Below are positions 35,432-43,485 of a stretch of 64,000 bases of DNA, piece after piece. This DNA is from Streptomyces poonensis. GTDB taxonomy: Bacteria; Actinomycetota; Actinomycetes; Streptomycetales; Streptomycetaceae. The notes under the pieces were generated by a model. It was not told where the DNA came from. It was given only the letters and a program-made list of their open reading frames with translations, and searched no databases. Position numbers and translations under genes: made by a program. Each line of letters opens with the position of its first letter. Positions within the stretch are counted from its first letter, which is position 1. Where the stretch lies: positions 1 through 64,000 of the forward strand of contig NZ_BMVW01000026.1 of NCBI RefSeq assembly GCF_014650915.1, written 5' to 3'.

Positions 35432-36743
35432 CGTCCTCGCCGTAGAGCCTGCACGCCTGGGTGAAAGCGAACTCGGCCATATAGACACGGAACCGGTCCG
35501 CTGGCTCCTCGGCGAGGGCGAGCATCGCGCGGTTGGCGGCCACGGCGGGGTTGTCCAGCTCCCGTACGGCGGCCTCGACGGCGTCGTCCATGGCGTCCGC
35601 GGTCACCACGTCGTCGCAGACGAGGGCCGATTCCGGGTCGGTGGCCCGGATCCTTCTGCCGGAGAGGATGATCTGGCGGGCCAGCCGGGAACCGGTCAGC
35701 CGGCCGAGCCGCAGATTGCCCGCCCCGGGCACGATGCCCTCCTGGGCGGCCGGGAGGCTGAAGAAGGCGTCGTCAGCGGCGATGACCCGGTCGAAGACCA
35801 GCAGCAGTTGCATGCCACCGCCGATGGCGAACGAGTCGACCGCGGCCACCCACGGTTTCTGCAGGGACGGCACCGCAAAGGTGGCCTCGGCGGGTGGGAG
35901 CAGCAGACCACGGAGGATCTTGCTCAGATACGTCAGCTCCCTGCGCAGCAGGAACTCCACGTACGAGATCCGGCCGTCGCGCAGGTCCGACAGATTGATC
36001 CCGGCGCTGAAGACGCGCCGGCCGGCGTAGCGGGGGTGGGTCATCACACCGCCCCGGAGGACGCCCACATGGGTCCGTTCGTCCAGCAGAACCAGGTCGA
36101 CGGCCGTCTCCATCGCGTCGATCAGCGCGTTGTCCTCGGCGTTGAGGCAGTGCGGGTTGCGCACGGTGAGATGCCCGGCCGCGGCGCGGCGTTCCAGCAG
36201 CACCGGGCCCAGGTCGACCCTTCCGTCATGGCGGTAGCGGTCGACCAGCGCGAGGGCGCGCGGCGAGGCCATCAGCATGGTGTCCGTCAGATGCGCCCCG
36301 GCCGTCGGGGAGCGGAGGATGCCGCGGAAGAAGATGCCCTGATCGATCTCCCTGCCCTCCTTGTGGGCCTGGACACGGGCGCTCTCCTCGTCCATCCGGC
36401 TGCGGTCGGGCACCAGGCCGGGGAAGCGTTCGGCGGCGGCGAACACCAGCTCGGTCAGCCGGTGCCGGCGGGTGCGCCCGTCCGTCAGGGCGTCGTAGAC
36501 CGCGTCCGCGTGGCGTCGCATGAACTGCTCGCGGATCTGACGGCAGGAGCCGAACACGGCCGCTGCCAGGTTCCGTTGTCCGGCGTCGCGGTCCGCCGGG
36601 GCGGGCAGGCGCGCCAGGGCCCGTTCCCCGTCCTCCGCCTGCTCGGCCAGCACCGAGGCGTCCTCGTCGAGGGTGCCGTCCGGCGGGAGCACGGCGGGCA
36701 CCGGGCCGGCTGCGGCGGTTGCCCCCGGGGGTGTCATGACCAT
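35370..36743 (-). CDS. dpgC: DpgC, 3,5-dihydroxyphenylacetyl-CoA 1,2-dioxygenase
   Basis: 457 aa; start MVMTPPGATA, with an alternative Met two codons in. Cofactor-free dioxygenase of the crotonase superfamily; turns 3,5-dihydroxyphenylacetyl-CoA into 3,5-dihydroxyphenylglyoxylate. Seen: an N-terminal helical domain (FGSCRQIREQFMRRHADAVY; ERFPGLVPDRSRMDEES; EGREIDQGIFFRGILRSPTA), then GRRVFSAGINLSDLRDGRIS, RGLLLPPAEATFAVPSLQKP, AAVDSFAIGGGMQLLLVFDR and EGIVPGAGNLRLGRLTGSRL. These blocks match DpgC of glycopeptide pathways. Its start overlaps the dpgB stop, so they are translationally coupled. Confidence 0.92.
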   Translation of the reverse strand: MVMTPPGATAAAGPVPAVLPPDGTLDEDASVLAEQAEDGERALARLPAPADRDAGQRNLAAAVFGSCRQIREQFMRRHADAVYDALTDGRTRRHRLTELVFAAAERFPGLVPDRSRMDEESARVQAHKEGREIDQGIFFRGILRSPTAGAHLTDTMLMASPRALALVDRYRHDGRVDLGPVLLERRAAAGHLTVRNPHCLNAEDNALIDAMETAVDLVLLDERTHVGVLRGGVMTHPRYAGRRVFSAGINLSDLRDGRISYVEFLLRRELTYLSKILRGLLLPPAEATFAVPSLQKPWVAAVDSFAIGGGMQLLLVFDRVIAADDAFFSLPAAQEGIVPGAGNLRLGRLTGSRLARQIILSGRRIRATDPESALVCDDVVTADAMDDAVEAAVRELDNPAVAANRAMLALAEEPADRFRVYMAEFAFTQACRLYGEDVIGKVDRAWSRSAARRRPPS

Positions 36744-37447
36744 GCTTTGGACTCCTCGGTGCGGGCCAGCCGGCGCAACTCGCGGTCGCAGGCGGCCAGA
36801 TGTGTGCCGATGGCATCCTCGTAGGGGGTGGCGGACGCTTCCAGGATCAGATTGCGCCGAACCGCGACCTCGGCCCCGCTGAGCTGGCCGAGCATGACGA
36901 CGGCCGCGCGCAGCGCCTCCTCCGGGTCCTGGGCGATCTCGTTCACCAGGCCGAGGGGCACGGCCTGCTCCGCGGTGATCTCGTGGCCCCACAGCACCAG
37001 CCGGCGGGCCTGGGCGGCTCCCAGCTGGTCGACCAGCCGGTGGACCGCCATGCCCGGCCAGAAGTGCTCGTCGTTGACCGGCAGCAGCAGCCGGAAGTCG
37101 GGCGAGGCGATCCGGAAGTCGGTGGTGAGCAGCAGATCCAGCGCGGGGCCGCCGCATACACCCTCCGGCACGGCGACGGTCACCGCCGCCAGCCGCTCGA
37201 CCCTGCGGACCGCGCGCTCCCAGCGGTTCACCTGCCCGATGCGGACCCGGCCGGGCCAGGACCGCTCGGGCCGAGCTGACCGCAGCCGCAGGACGACCGC
37301 GTTCCGGCCGTCGTGTTCCTCCGCCCGGGCGCAGACCGAGGTCACCGCCGCCGTCAGTTCGTCGAGGGGGCGGGTTCCGTCGACCGTCAGAATGAAGCCG
37401 AGTCCGTCGACGAACTCGGCGACGTCCCGGATGACATGCTTGTTCAT
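36734..37447 (-). CDS. dpgB: DpgB, enoyl-CoA hydratase-family partner
   Basis: 237 aa starting MNKHVIRDVAEFVDGLGFIL. Crotonase fold: AVTVAVPEGVCGGPALDLLL, TTDFRIASPDFRLLLPVNDE and WGHEITAEQAVPLGLVNEIA. In known systems DpgB stimulates DpgA and helps dehydrate and aromatise the tetraketide to 3,5-dihydroxyphenylacetyl-CoA. It lies between dpgA and dpgC, in the order seen in glycopeptide clusters. DpgD, the usual second hydratase, is not in the window. Confidence 0.9.
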   Translation of the reverse strand: MNKHVIRDVAEFVDGLGFILTVDGTRPLDELTAAVTSVCARAEEHDGRNAVVLRLRSARPERSWPGRVRIGQVNRWERAVRRVERLAAVTVAVPEGVCGGPALDLLLTTDFRIASPDFRLLLPVNDEHFWPGMAVHRLVDQLGAAQARRLVLWGHEITAEQAVPLGLVNEIAQDPEEALRAAVVMLGQLSGAEVAVRRNLILEASATPYEDAIGTHLAACDRELRRLARTEESKAWS

Positions 37448-37468
37448 GCTTCTCCCATTCCGCGCGTC

Positions 37469-38632
37469 TCACCAGCGCAGCAGTGCGGTCTCGATCGTCG
37501 AGCCGGGGCCCATGGCCATCAGCACCGCGTGGTCACCGGGCCGGACGGTTCCCTCCTCCCACAGTTGCCGGAAGGAGAACAGGAAGGCGCCGCTGGAGAG
37601 GTTTCCGTAGTCCCTCAGCACCGACAGGGTGTGGCGCACGTCGTGACGGGTGAGGCCGAGGTTCACGCGGACCGCGTCGATGACCTTCCTACCGCCCGAG
37701 TGGATCACCCAGTGGGCGATGTCCGAGCGGCGTAGACCGGCGTCGCCGAGCAATCGGTCGACGGTCTCCTCCGCATGCGCGCCGACCACGTAGGGCACCT
37801 CCGGATCGAGGAAGAAGGAGAACCGTCCCTGGTCCTCGTCCCAGTCGTAACGCATCGCGTCGATCGCGTCGGTGACGATACGACTCGCATACCCGAGCAC
37901 CACGGGTCCCACCCCGAAGCCCGGCGCCCGTACGTCACGGCCGACCCTGCGCCCCGACGCGTGCGCGATCCCGTGTTCCGGCCCGTGCGCGGTTCCGTGT
38001 CCCGTTCCAGGCCCCGCCCCGGCGTCCGCGACCACGGCGATGGCTGCTGCGCCGTCGCCGAAGAGGCTGTTGACGACGGAAGTGCGCATGGTGCCGTCGA
38101 AGACGTATGCGGCCGAGCAGACCTCGATGCTCACCATGAGGGCGAGCCGTCCGGGGTGCGTGCTCGCCCAGCCGGTCACCGCGGCGAGCGCGTTGAGCCC
38201 GGCGTTGCACCCCATGCCGACCACGTCGAGTCGCCCGCACGAGGGCCGCAGCCCGAGGTCCTTGATCAGCAGTGCGCTGAAGCCGGGTGCGAGGAACCCG
38301 GTCGTGGAGACGCACGCCAGGAACGCCACCTCGTCCGGATCCGCGTCGAGCCGCTTCAGACACGCCTCGATCGCCTCCCGGCCGATGAGGAGCCCGCTGG
38401 AGACGTGCTTGCGGAGCAGATCGCCCTGTGTCTCCGTACGCGGCGTGCCGTCCGTGCCGCGTGGCGGCAGGGTGAGATGGCGGCGCTCGATCGCGCTGTT
38501 GAGGAAGACCGACCGGACCCTGGGATCGGTCACCCCGAAGATCGAGAGCAGTTCTTCCTGTGTGTACGAGGCCGGCGGCACGGCGGTCCCGACCGACGCG
38601 ATCCGTGCGAGAGAGCCGCTGATCCGGGTCAT
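37469..38632 (-). CDS. dpgA: DpgA, type III polyketide synthase
   Basis: 387 aa starting MTRISGSLARIASVGTAVPP. Condenses four malonyl-CoA to the 3,5-dihydroxyphenylacetyl skeleton. Catalytic triad visible: Cys142 in VVGMGCNAGLNALAAV, His311 in AHWVIHSGGRKV and Asn344 in RDYGNLSSGAF. The C-terminal GDHAVLMAMGPGSTIE is typical. Odd feature: residues ~204-232 are a low-complexity GTGHGTAHGPEHGIAH-like insert between catalytic blocks, from short tandem repeats. Otherwise normal length. Upstream is the amidinotransferase gene, 21 bp away. Confidence 0.93.
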   Translation of the reverse strand: MTRISGSLARIASVGTAVPPASYTQEELLSIFGVTDPRVRSVFLNSAIERRHLTLPPRGTDGTPRTETQGDLLRKHVSSGLLIGREAIEACLKRLDADPDEVAFLACVSTTGFLAPGFSALLIKDLGLRPSCGRLDVVGMGCNAGLNALAAVTGWASTHPGRLALMVSIEVCSAAYVFDGTMRTSVVNSLFGDGAAAIAVVADAGAGPGTGHGTAHGPEHGIAHASGRRVGRDVRAPGFGVGPVVLGYASRIVTDAIDAMRYDWDEDQGRFSFFLDPEVPYVVGAHAEETVDRLLGDAGLRRSDIAHWVIHSGGRKVIDAVRVNLGLTRHDVRHTLSVLRDYGNLSSGAFLFSFRQLWEEGTVRPGDHAVLMAMGPGSTIETALLRW

Positions 38633-38653
38633 CGTCTACTCCTCTCCGCGGTG

Positions 38654-39787
38654 TCAGCCGAGGCCGAGGTAGTCCTCGGGGCCGCCGTCGCGGACGGTGT
38701 CGAGCGTGAAGCAGTGGAAGCCGCCGCCGAACAGCCGTCGATGGCGGTGGCGCACCGGGACGACGGTGAACCCGTGCTGCTCCAGGGTCCGCATGAGTTC
38801 CGGGCATGCACTGTTCACCAGAACCGTCGACGGGTCGACCGACAGGACGTTGAGGTCGATGAACGGGCTGGTGAGCACCAGGTCGTCGTCCTCGTACTGC
38901 GGGAAGTTGTTCTTCCCGGGCGGCGGCGGCACGATCAGGTCCCAGCTCCGCAGCGCTTCCGGGAGGAAGTCCAGCACCTCCTTATTGCGCACCAGCAGCG
39001 TGCCGGGCCGCAACGCCAGCACCATGCTGTCGATATGGCTGTCGCTGAGCCGGTGCACCCGGTGGATACGGAACCGGCCCTCCAGATGCCGTTCCAGCCA
39101 GTCACAGGCCAGGGCGTGGTTGGCCGTGGAGATGTTCACGACAATGTCCCGGCCCAGCCGCAGGCACTGTGCCCCGTCGAACATCATCTCGAAGCCCACG
39201 TCGTACACGGAGGGCTGCGGATTCTCGATCGGCTCCGTGGGGCCGCCCACGTTGCTGCTCCGGGCGTACGACAGGTCGAAGGAGGCGTCCGTCAGCAGCG
39301 GGCGGGGCATCACGGTCCACCGGGCGCCCTGCCGGAAGTACTCGGCGAAGACCGGCGTGAGGAACTGGGTCTCGAAGTAGCGGGAGCGGATCATGGGCGG
39401 GGTTTCGATGATCTCGTCACCGAGGACCAGGGTGTTGTCCCGGACGTTCAACGGGGGCACGACGGCCGCCGACCAGGCGGGGGTGCGGACCTCCGTGGTG
39501 GCCGCGTCGACGTCCAGCGGCCGGTGCACCTTCACCGACAGGGACTCCAGGGTGGCGGCGATGCCCTCGACGTCCTCGATGAGTTCGTCCACGTACCGCT
39601 GTTTGATGGGGGAGCGGGCGGCGGTGCCGCCGGTGCTGAGGCGCGGATAATACCACTCGGAGCGGACGATGTTGTCGTGGAAGAACAGGTCGAACGACAA
39701 CTCCCGTTCGTGGGAGGTGTAGTTCACGGCGGATCCGACGACGACCTCCTTGAGCGGGGACCATTCGTCGAAGCTGTTCAACCGCAT
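38654..39787 (-). CDS. Amidinotransferase (glycine/arginine type)
   Basis: 377 aa from ATG at 39787, with AAGGAG upstream. Family features: MRLNSFDEWSPLKEVVVGSA at the N-terminus, ETPPMIRSRYFETQFLTPVF, GFEMMFDGAQCLRLGRDIVV, HRLSDSHIDSMVLALRPGTL (catalytic His/Asp) and GGGFHCFTLDTVRDGG with the predicted nucleophilic Cys near residue 361. These enzymes move an amidino group from arginine to an amine, making a guanidino compound. In this cluster the likely acceptor is the amino group of dihydroxyphenylglycine (inferred). It overlaps the ligase gene by 10 bp. Confidence 0.9.
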   Translation of the reverse strand: MRLNSFDEWSPLKEVVVGSAVNYTSHERELSFDLFFHDNIVRSEWYYPRLSTGGTAARSPIKQRYVDELIEDVEGIAATLESLSVKVHRPLDVDAATTEVRTPAWSAAVVPPLNVRDNTLVLGDEIIETPPMIRSRYFETQFLTPVFAEYFRQGARWTVMPRPLLTDASFDLSYARSSNVGGPTEPIENPQPSVYDVGFEMMFDGAQCLRLGRDIVVNISTANHALACDWLERHLEGRFRIHRVHRLSDSHIDSMVLALRPGTLLVRNKEVLDFLPEALRSWDLIVPPPPGKNNFPQYEDDDLVLTSPFIDLNVLSVDPSTVLVNSACPELMRTLEQHGFTVVPVRHRHRRLFGGGFHCFTLDTVRDGGPEDYLGLG

Positions 39788-41139
39788 GCTGCGTTCTCCT
39801 TGCCGGTGGGGTCGGTACGTGCGGCGGTGCCGCCGGGGCCGAACAGGTCCTTGAGCCGTTGCTCGTACACGGCCGCGTGGGCCGGGTCCTCGGCGATCAC
39901 GCACTGCATGATCGAGTGGTCCCTCAGGTCGAGGGCGCTGCTGAAGACCACCCCGGTGCGGGTCGAGGGGTCGTAGGCGAGGCCGGTCTCGGTGAGCGCT
40001 GTGACGGCGGAGGCGAAGGAGCGGGCCGACCAGCCGTCGGGCCAGATGCACTCGACGACGACCCGGTCGTCCGCGTGGTCCAGGCCCGCCAGCCGGGCGC
40101 CGATGACCGCGTAGGTGTGGGTCGACATGGTGACGCGGCCGTTGTACTCGGTGAAGAACAGTTCGCCGTCGGGGCTCAGGACGGCGTCCGCGCTGAGGCG
40201 CCCGCGGTACCCCATGGCGTGCAGCGGGACGCACAGCCGCCGTCCGTGCGCGACGAGGTCGCAGGCGGTGTCCCGTTCGAGTCCCTGCGCGGGCACCACC
40301 TGCGCCTTGGCTAGCGGCGCCATGATCATTTCGCCGGTGCCGCCGAACTCGACACCGTCGTCGGTGATCAGGAACTCGGCGAACAGGGAAGTGCTGCCCG
40401 GGTAGTAGCGTTCTACGACGACCGGGTCGCGGCCGTCGCGGCTCAGTTCCGCCCACCGCTCCTCGAGATAACCCTGTGTGTCGGAGGCACCCGTGAGGGT
40501 CAGTGTCCGGCGGCCGCCGACGGGCGGGACGCCGGGGACGCGGCTGAGTATCTCGTTGCCCTTGCCGCCGAGCGAGTAGTCCTGCTTGACGATGACCGGC
40601 GCGTCCGCGTCGAGCAGTTCGGTGATCGTGGACGCGGCGCGTTCCCGGGTGGCGCAGACCGCGCCTTCGGGTATCGGTACGCCGGCGCCCGCCGCCACCG
40701 CCCGGAACACCGCCTTGCTGTTGACCAGGGTGCCGCCGCTCTGGGCGGCGAAGCCGAGGCCCGGGAGCGCGTTTTCGGCACCGAGGGCGCGGGCCAGTGC
40801 GGCCACCGAGGTGTCCGGCCACAGGGCGAGGATGTCCGTGACGGGACGGCCCGCCAGCGCCCGGCGCAGTGCGCCGAGGAAGGCGGGATCCGCCAGCCGG
40901 TCGGCGGTCAGCAGGTCCTCCCCACCGGCCCCCGGTGCCGGGACGACCACCTCGAGGGTGGCGCGCCGGGTGCCGGTGAGCGAGGTGACGTAGGCGAGGA
41001 AGTCCTCCTCGGGGTGGACGGGGAGGACGAGGACATCGCCGTCCTGGGCGAACCACACCAGCCGCTGTACCGACCAGGAGGCGGCGATACGGGTGAAGAG
41101 GTCTTCGTTGAAGTCGTTGCCGATGAGTAGCCGTGTCAA
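39778..41139 (-). CDS. ATP-grasp peptide ligase (PGM1-like)
   Basis: 453 aa from TTG at 41139, supported by GGAGGG 8-9 nt upstream; no ATG fits. The N-terminus LTRLLIGNDFNEDLFTRIAA and FAQDGDVLVLPVHPEEDFLA look like the pre-ATP-grasp domain of pheganomycin ligase PGM1. The ATP-grasp part has TLVNSKAVFRAVAAGAGVPI, APVIVKQDYSLGGKGNEILS (Lys and glycine-rich loop), VVERYYPGSTSLFAEFLITD and LFFTEYNGRVTMSTHTY (metal ligands). A distinct C-terminal domain follows. Such ligases join a guanidino or amino acid to a peptide amine using ATP. It probably activates the guanidino-dihydroxyphenylglycine; acceptor unknown. Confidence 0.85.
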   Translation of the reverse strand: MTRLLIGNDFNEDLFTRIAASWSVQRLVWFAQDGDVLVLPVHPEEDFLAYVTSLTGTRRATLEVVVPAPGAGGEDLLTADRLADPAFLGALRRALAGRPVTDILALWPDTSVAALARALGAENALPGLGFAAQSGGTLVNSKAVFRAVAAGAGVPIPEGAVCATRERAASTITELLDADAPVIVKQDYSLGGKGNEILSRVPGVPPVGGRRTLTLTGASDTQGYLEERWAELSRDGRDPVVVERYYPGSTSLFAEFLITDDGVEFGGTGEMIMAPLAKAQVVPAQGLERDTACDLVAHGRRLCVPLHAMGYRGRLSADAVLSPDGELFFTEYNGRVTMSTHTYAVIGARLAGLDHADDRVVVECIWPDGWSARSFASAVTALTETGLAYDPSTRTGVVFSSALDLRDHSIMQCVIAEDPAHAAVYEQRLKDLFGPGGTAARTDPTGKENAACG

Positions 41140-41183
41140 GGGCGTTCCCCCTCCGTGGAGACGCTCGGTGTGTGCCCTTGGGG

Positions 41184-43175
41184 TCAACCGCAGCCGCCCC
41201 GGACGCTGCCTCCTTCGCCGGTCGCGCCGGTCGCCGGGCCGCCCGCGTTGGCGTTGGCGAGGATGTGCTCCTTCGTCATCCCCATGAAGTGGATGACGAT
41301 CTCGTGGTTGGTCGACGTGACCGCGGACTCCGACCCGGTCCGGTAGTAGAGGTCGAGGACGCACGGCGAGGGGGAGAGGTCGGGTTCCCGGTCCGCGCGG
41401 AGGGCGGCGACGATCGCGGGCACGTCATAGGCCAGCCGGACGTCCCTGCGTACGTAGTACTGCTCGTCGCGGATGACCTCGACGGGCAGTTCCTCGTACG
41501 CGGTCCCGGAGTGGTCCGGGCGGAAGACGGGCTGGGTGAGCAGGTCGTAGCGGAACACCTCGTCGAGGACCGGCCGGAACCGCTCGGGCACGAAGGGGCG
41601 GACCGCCTCGTCCCACCAGCGGTGCAGCAGCCGCACGGCCTCCGGATCGGTGTAGAAGTAGCTGATCGCCGCGCCGAAGGACTCGGTGCCTCCGACGGCG
41701 GTCGCGCAGTACTCCCGTAACGGCACGGCCGCCGGATCGTCGGCCTGCGCCATCCAGTCACCCAGGTTGGTCAGCACCTGTGACTGGGTCAGGCCGGCGA
41801 AGTGCCGGAGCGAGCCCCAGATGTGGCGGAACACCGCGTTCTCGGCGACCACCCGGGCCCAGAACAGAAAACGCTGCATGTACTGGTTGTCGGCGAAGGT
41901 CATGGTGTTGTGGGCGAGCACGTACTCGAAGTCGTCGCGGTCGCCGCGGGTCGCCGTGATCCCGAAGAGCTCCTTCTTCTCCATGTAGTCGGTGTTGGGG
42001 AGTAGCAGGATGGGGTAGACGGCAATCCTGGACACGCGCCGGGCGAGGCGGTCGTAGCCCTCCATGAAGGACTCCACGGTCTCTCCGGGGGCGCCCCAGA
42101 TCAGCTCGGCGTAGCAGTCGAGGCCCTCCCGGTCGAGCCAGGCCGCCAGATCTTCCCACTCGTTGACCTTCATGTTGCGCCGGTTCATGGTCTCCAGCGC
42201 GCTGTCGCTGAGGGTCTGGAGGGCCAGCGTGAAGGAGCTGTGCATGCCGGCCTCCTTCATCCGCTGGACGATCCTGAAGAACGTCTTGGACTTGTTCTTG
42301 GCCCAGGAGGTCTCCAGGGCGCGCGGGAAGCCGTAGGTGTCCCGGGTCTCGATCAGCGCCTCGACGAACTCGAGGTCGCCCGGCAGCAGTCCGAAGTTGG
42401 CGTCGCAGGCCACAATGGTGTGCACCTTGAGCTTGGCGAACAGTTTCAGCTCGCGGCGGAGCCGCTCCGTGGAGAAGGCGCGGACCTTCTGGCCGACGGC
42501 GCCGCCCCAGTAGCAGAAGGCGCACTTGTAGGGGCAGCCGCGGTTGGTCTCCATCAGGGCCACGTCGTACCGGAACTCGCCGTTCTCGTCGGTCAGTTCC
42601 AGCGCGCCGGTGAGGAAGGGCGAGGGGATCTGCTCGAGGTTGTCGAGGCGCGGGCGCTCCTCGGTGGTGACGACCTTGCCGTCCGGCGCGCGGTAGGAGA
42701 TCCCGGCGACCGAGCCGAGGGCGTGCCGGTCCGCGCCCGTCAGCCGGGCCCGGACCAGCTCTCTGAACGTCAGCTCGCCCTCCCCGTTGACCACGACGTC
42801 CACCTCGGGAAACATCCGGAAGACACGGGCCGCCTGGTTGGTCACATGGGTGCCGCCGAACACGACGAGGCCTGCCGGGTTGAGCTGTCGGAAGGTGGCG
42901 GCGAGCGCGCCGAAGGACTGGTAGTTCCACCCCAGTACAGAGAAGGCGAGAATGTCGGGCGGGCCCTCGCTGAAAAGCGCGTTGGCCATGACCGCATTCG
43001 TGGTTCCGCCCCGGAAGTTCTTGATGGAGACCTCGATGTGGGGGCTGATTTCGTCGTCGGCCATGAGGGTCGATTTCAGATATCCGGAAGCCAGCGGCAT
43101 CGACTCCAGTGGCATTTCCCAGACGCCCTGCTGCACCAGGAAGATGGTGGTTTTGCGGTCTTCGGAACCTGTCAC
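41184..43175 (-). CDS. Cobalamin-binding radical SAM enzyme
   Basis: 663 aa from GTG at 43175 (GAGGAG upstream). The N-terminal half looks like a B12-binding Rossmann domain (PDILAFSVLGWNYQSFGALA, GLVVFGGTHVTNQAARVF, DVVVNGEGELTFRELVRARL). The radical SAM core has ETNRGCPYKCAFCYWGGAVG with the C-x3-C-x2-C cluster motif near residues 212-219, then ACDANFGLLPGDLEFVEALI and CYAELIWGAPGETVESFMEG. The C-terminal ~200 residues are a further domain. B12 radical SAM enzymes commonly methylate unactivated carbons; here ring or alpha-carbon methylation of the dihydroxyphenyl unit is possible (inference). First gene of the left operon. Confidence 0.88.
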   Translation of the reverse strand: MTGSEDRKTTIFLVQQGVWEMPLESMPLASGYLKSTLMADDEISPHIEVSIKNFRGGTTNAVMANALFSEGPPDILAFSVLGWNYQSFGALAATFRQLNPAGLVVFGGTHVTNQAARVFRMFPEVDVVVNGEGELTFRELVRARLTGADRHALGSVAGISYRAPDGKVVTTEERPRLDNLEQIPSPFLTGALELTDENGEFRYDVALMETNRGCPYKCAFCYWGGAVGQKVRAFSTERLRRELKLFAKLKVHTIVACDANFGLLPGDLEFVEALIETRDTYGFPRALETSWAKNKSKTFFRIVQRMKEAGMHSSFTLALQTLSDSALETMNRRNMKVNEWEDLAAWLDREGLDCYAELIWGAPGETVESFMEGYDRLARRVSRIAVYPILLLPNTDYMEKKELFGITATRGDRDDFEYVLAHNTMTFADNQYMQRFLFWARVVAENAVFRHIWGSLRHFAGLTQSQVLTNLGDWMAQADDPAAVPLREYCATAVGGTESFGAAISYFYTDPEAVRLLHRWWDEAVRPFVPERFRPVLDEVFRYDLLTQPVFRPDHSGTAYEELPVEVIRDEQYYVRRDVRLAYDVPAIVAALRADREPDLSPSPCVLDLYYRTGSESAVTSTNHEIVIHFMGMTKEHILANANAGGPATGATGEGGSVRGGCG

Positions 43176-43305
43176 GCGTGCTCCTCGCATCGAGCGTCGG
43201 AACAAATGAAGATGAGTCGCAGGTTTCGCGCCGTTTCCTTATGCTCAAGGGCTGTTGATCTCGATGTCAACCCTGTCGGGCTGCCTGGTCGGGGAGGACT
43301 GCAGA

Positions 43306-43401
43306 ATGGCTTGTTTCACCCGACAACTTGTTGCTCGGCATATCATTTTCGGCCTCGAAACCCGAAAATCGGTCATTCTGTGCCGGTGTGAGCGTCGTTG
43401 A
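43306..43401 (+). CDS. Possible 31-aa small peptide
   Basis: ATG with GGGGAGGA ending 7 nt upstream, a strong Shine-Dalgarno. Reads MACFTRQLVARHIIFGLETR plus 11 residues and a TGA. Codon use is not Streptomyces-like (few GC third positions), and the end overlaps the predicted promoter -35, so it may not be expressed. If real, it could be an attenuator or leader peptide; it does not look like a known peptide-ligase precursor. Confidence 0.2.
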   Translation: MACFTRQLVARHIIFGLETRKSVILCRCERR

Positions 43402-43427
43402 CCCTGTCCGAGATGGCGTGTTAGCCT
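43398..43427 (+). promoter_or_regulatory. Promoter of the right operon
   Basis: TTGACC at 43398-43403, 18-bp spacer, TAGCCT at 43422-43427; ATG of the methyltransferase gene follows 58 bp later, after a GAAAGGGG ribosome-binding site. Matches the HrdB-type consensus well. Confidence 0.6.
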
Positions 43428-43485
43428 CCCCGAGGTCTTGTCGATCTCAACATCAGTCACACCCTTGAAAGGGGCCATTTAGCTG

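Larger units (their letters stand above)
43176..43485. promoter_or_regulatory. Divergent control region of the biosynthetic cluster
   Basis: 310 bp between the radical SAM and methyltransferase genes, noticeably richer in A/T than its surroundings. Contains the rightward promoter and a TTGACA at 43265-43270 (minus strand) with a weak -10 17 bp away. A short frame with a strong ribosome-binding site also lies here. No regulator gene is present in the cluster, so control may come from elsewhere. Confidence 0.5.

Noticed and set aside
37775..39976. Long plus-strand open frame (733 codons) opposite dpgA, the amidinotransferase and ligase genes
   Set aside because: It is the antisense shadow of clearly homologous genes; composition is Glu/Gly/Arg-rich with no recognisable motif.
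42240..43391. Plus-strand open frame opposite the radical SAM gene
   Set aside because: Shadow of a gene with strong motifs on the other strand.
43306..43401. Precursor peptide for the ATP-grasp ligase
   Set aside because: Strong ribosome-binding site, but the sequence is basic and cysteine-bearing with un-Streptomyces codon use and overlaps a promoter. Listed only as a weak small frame.
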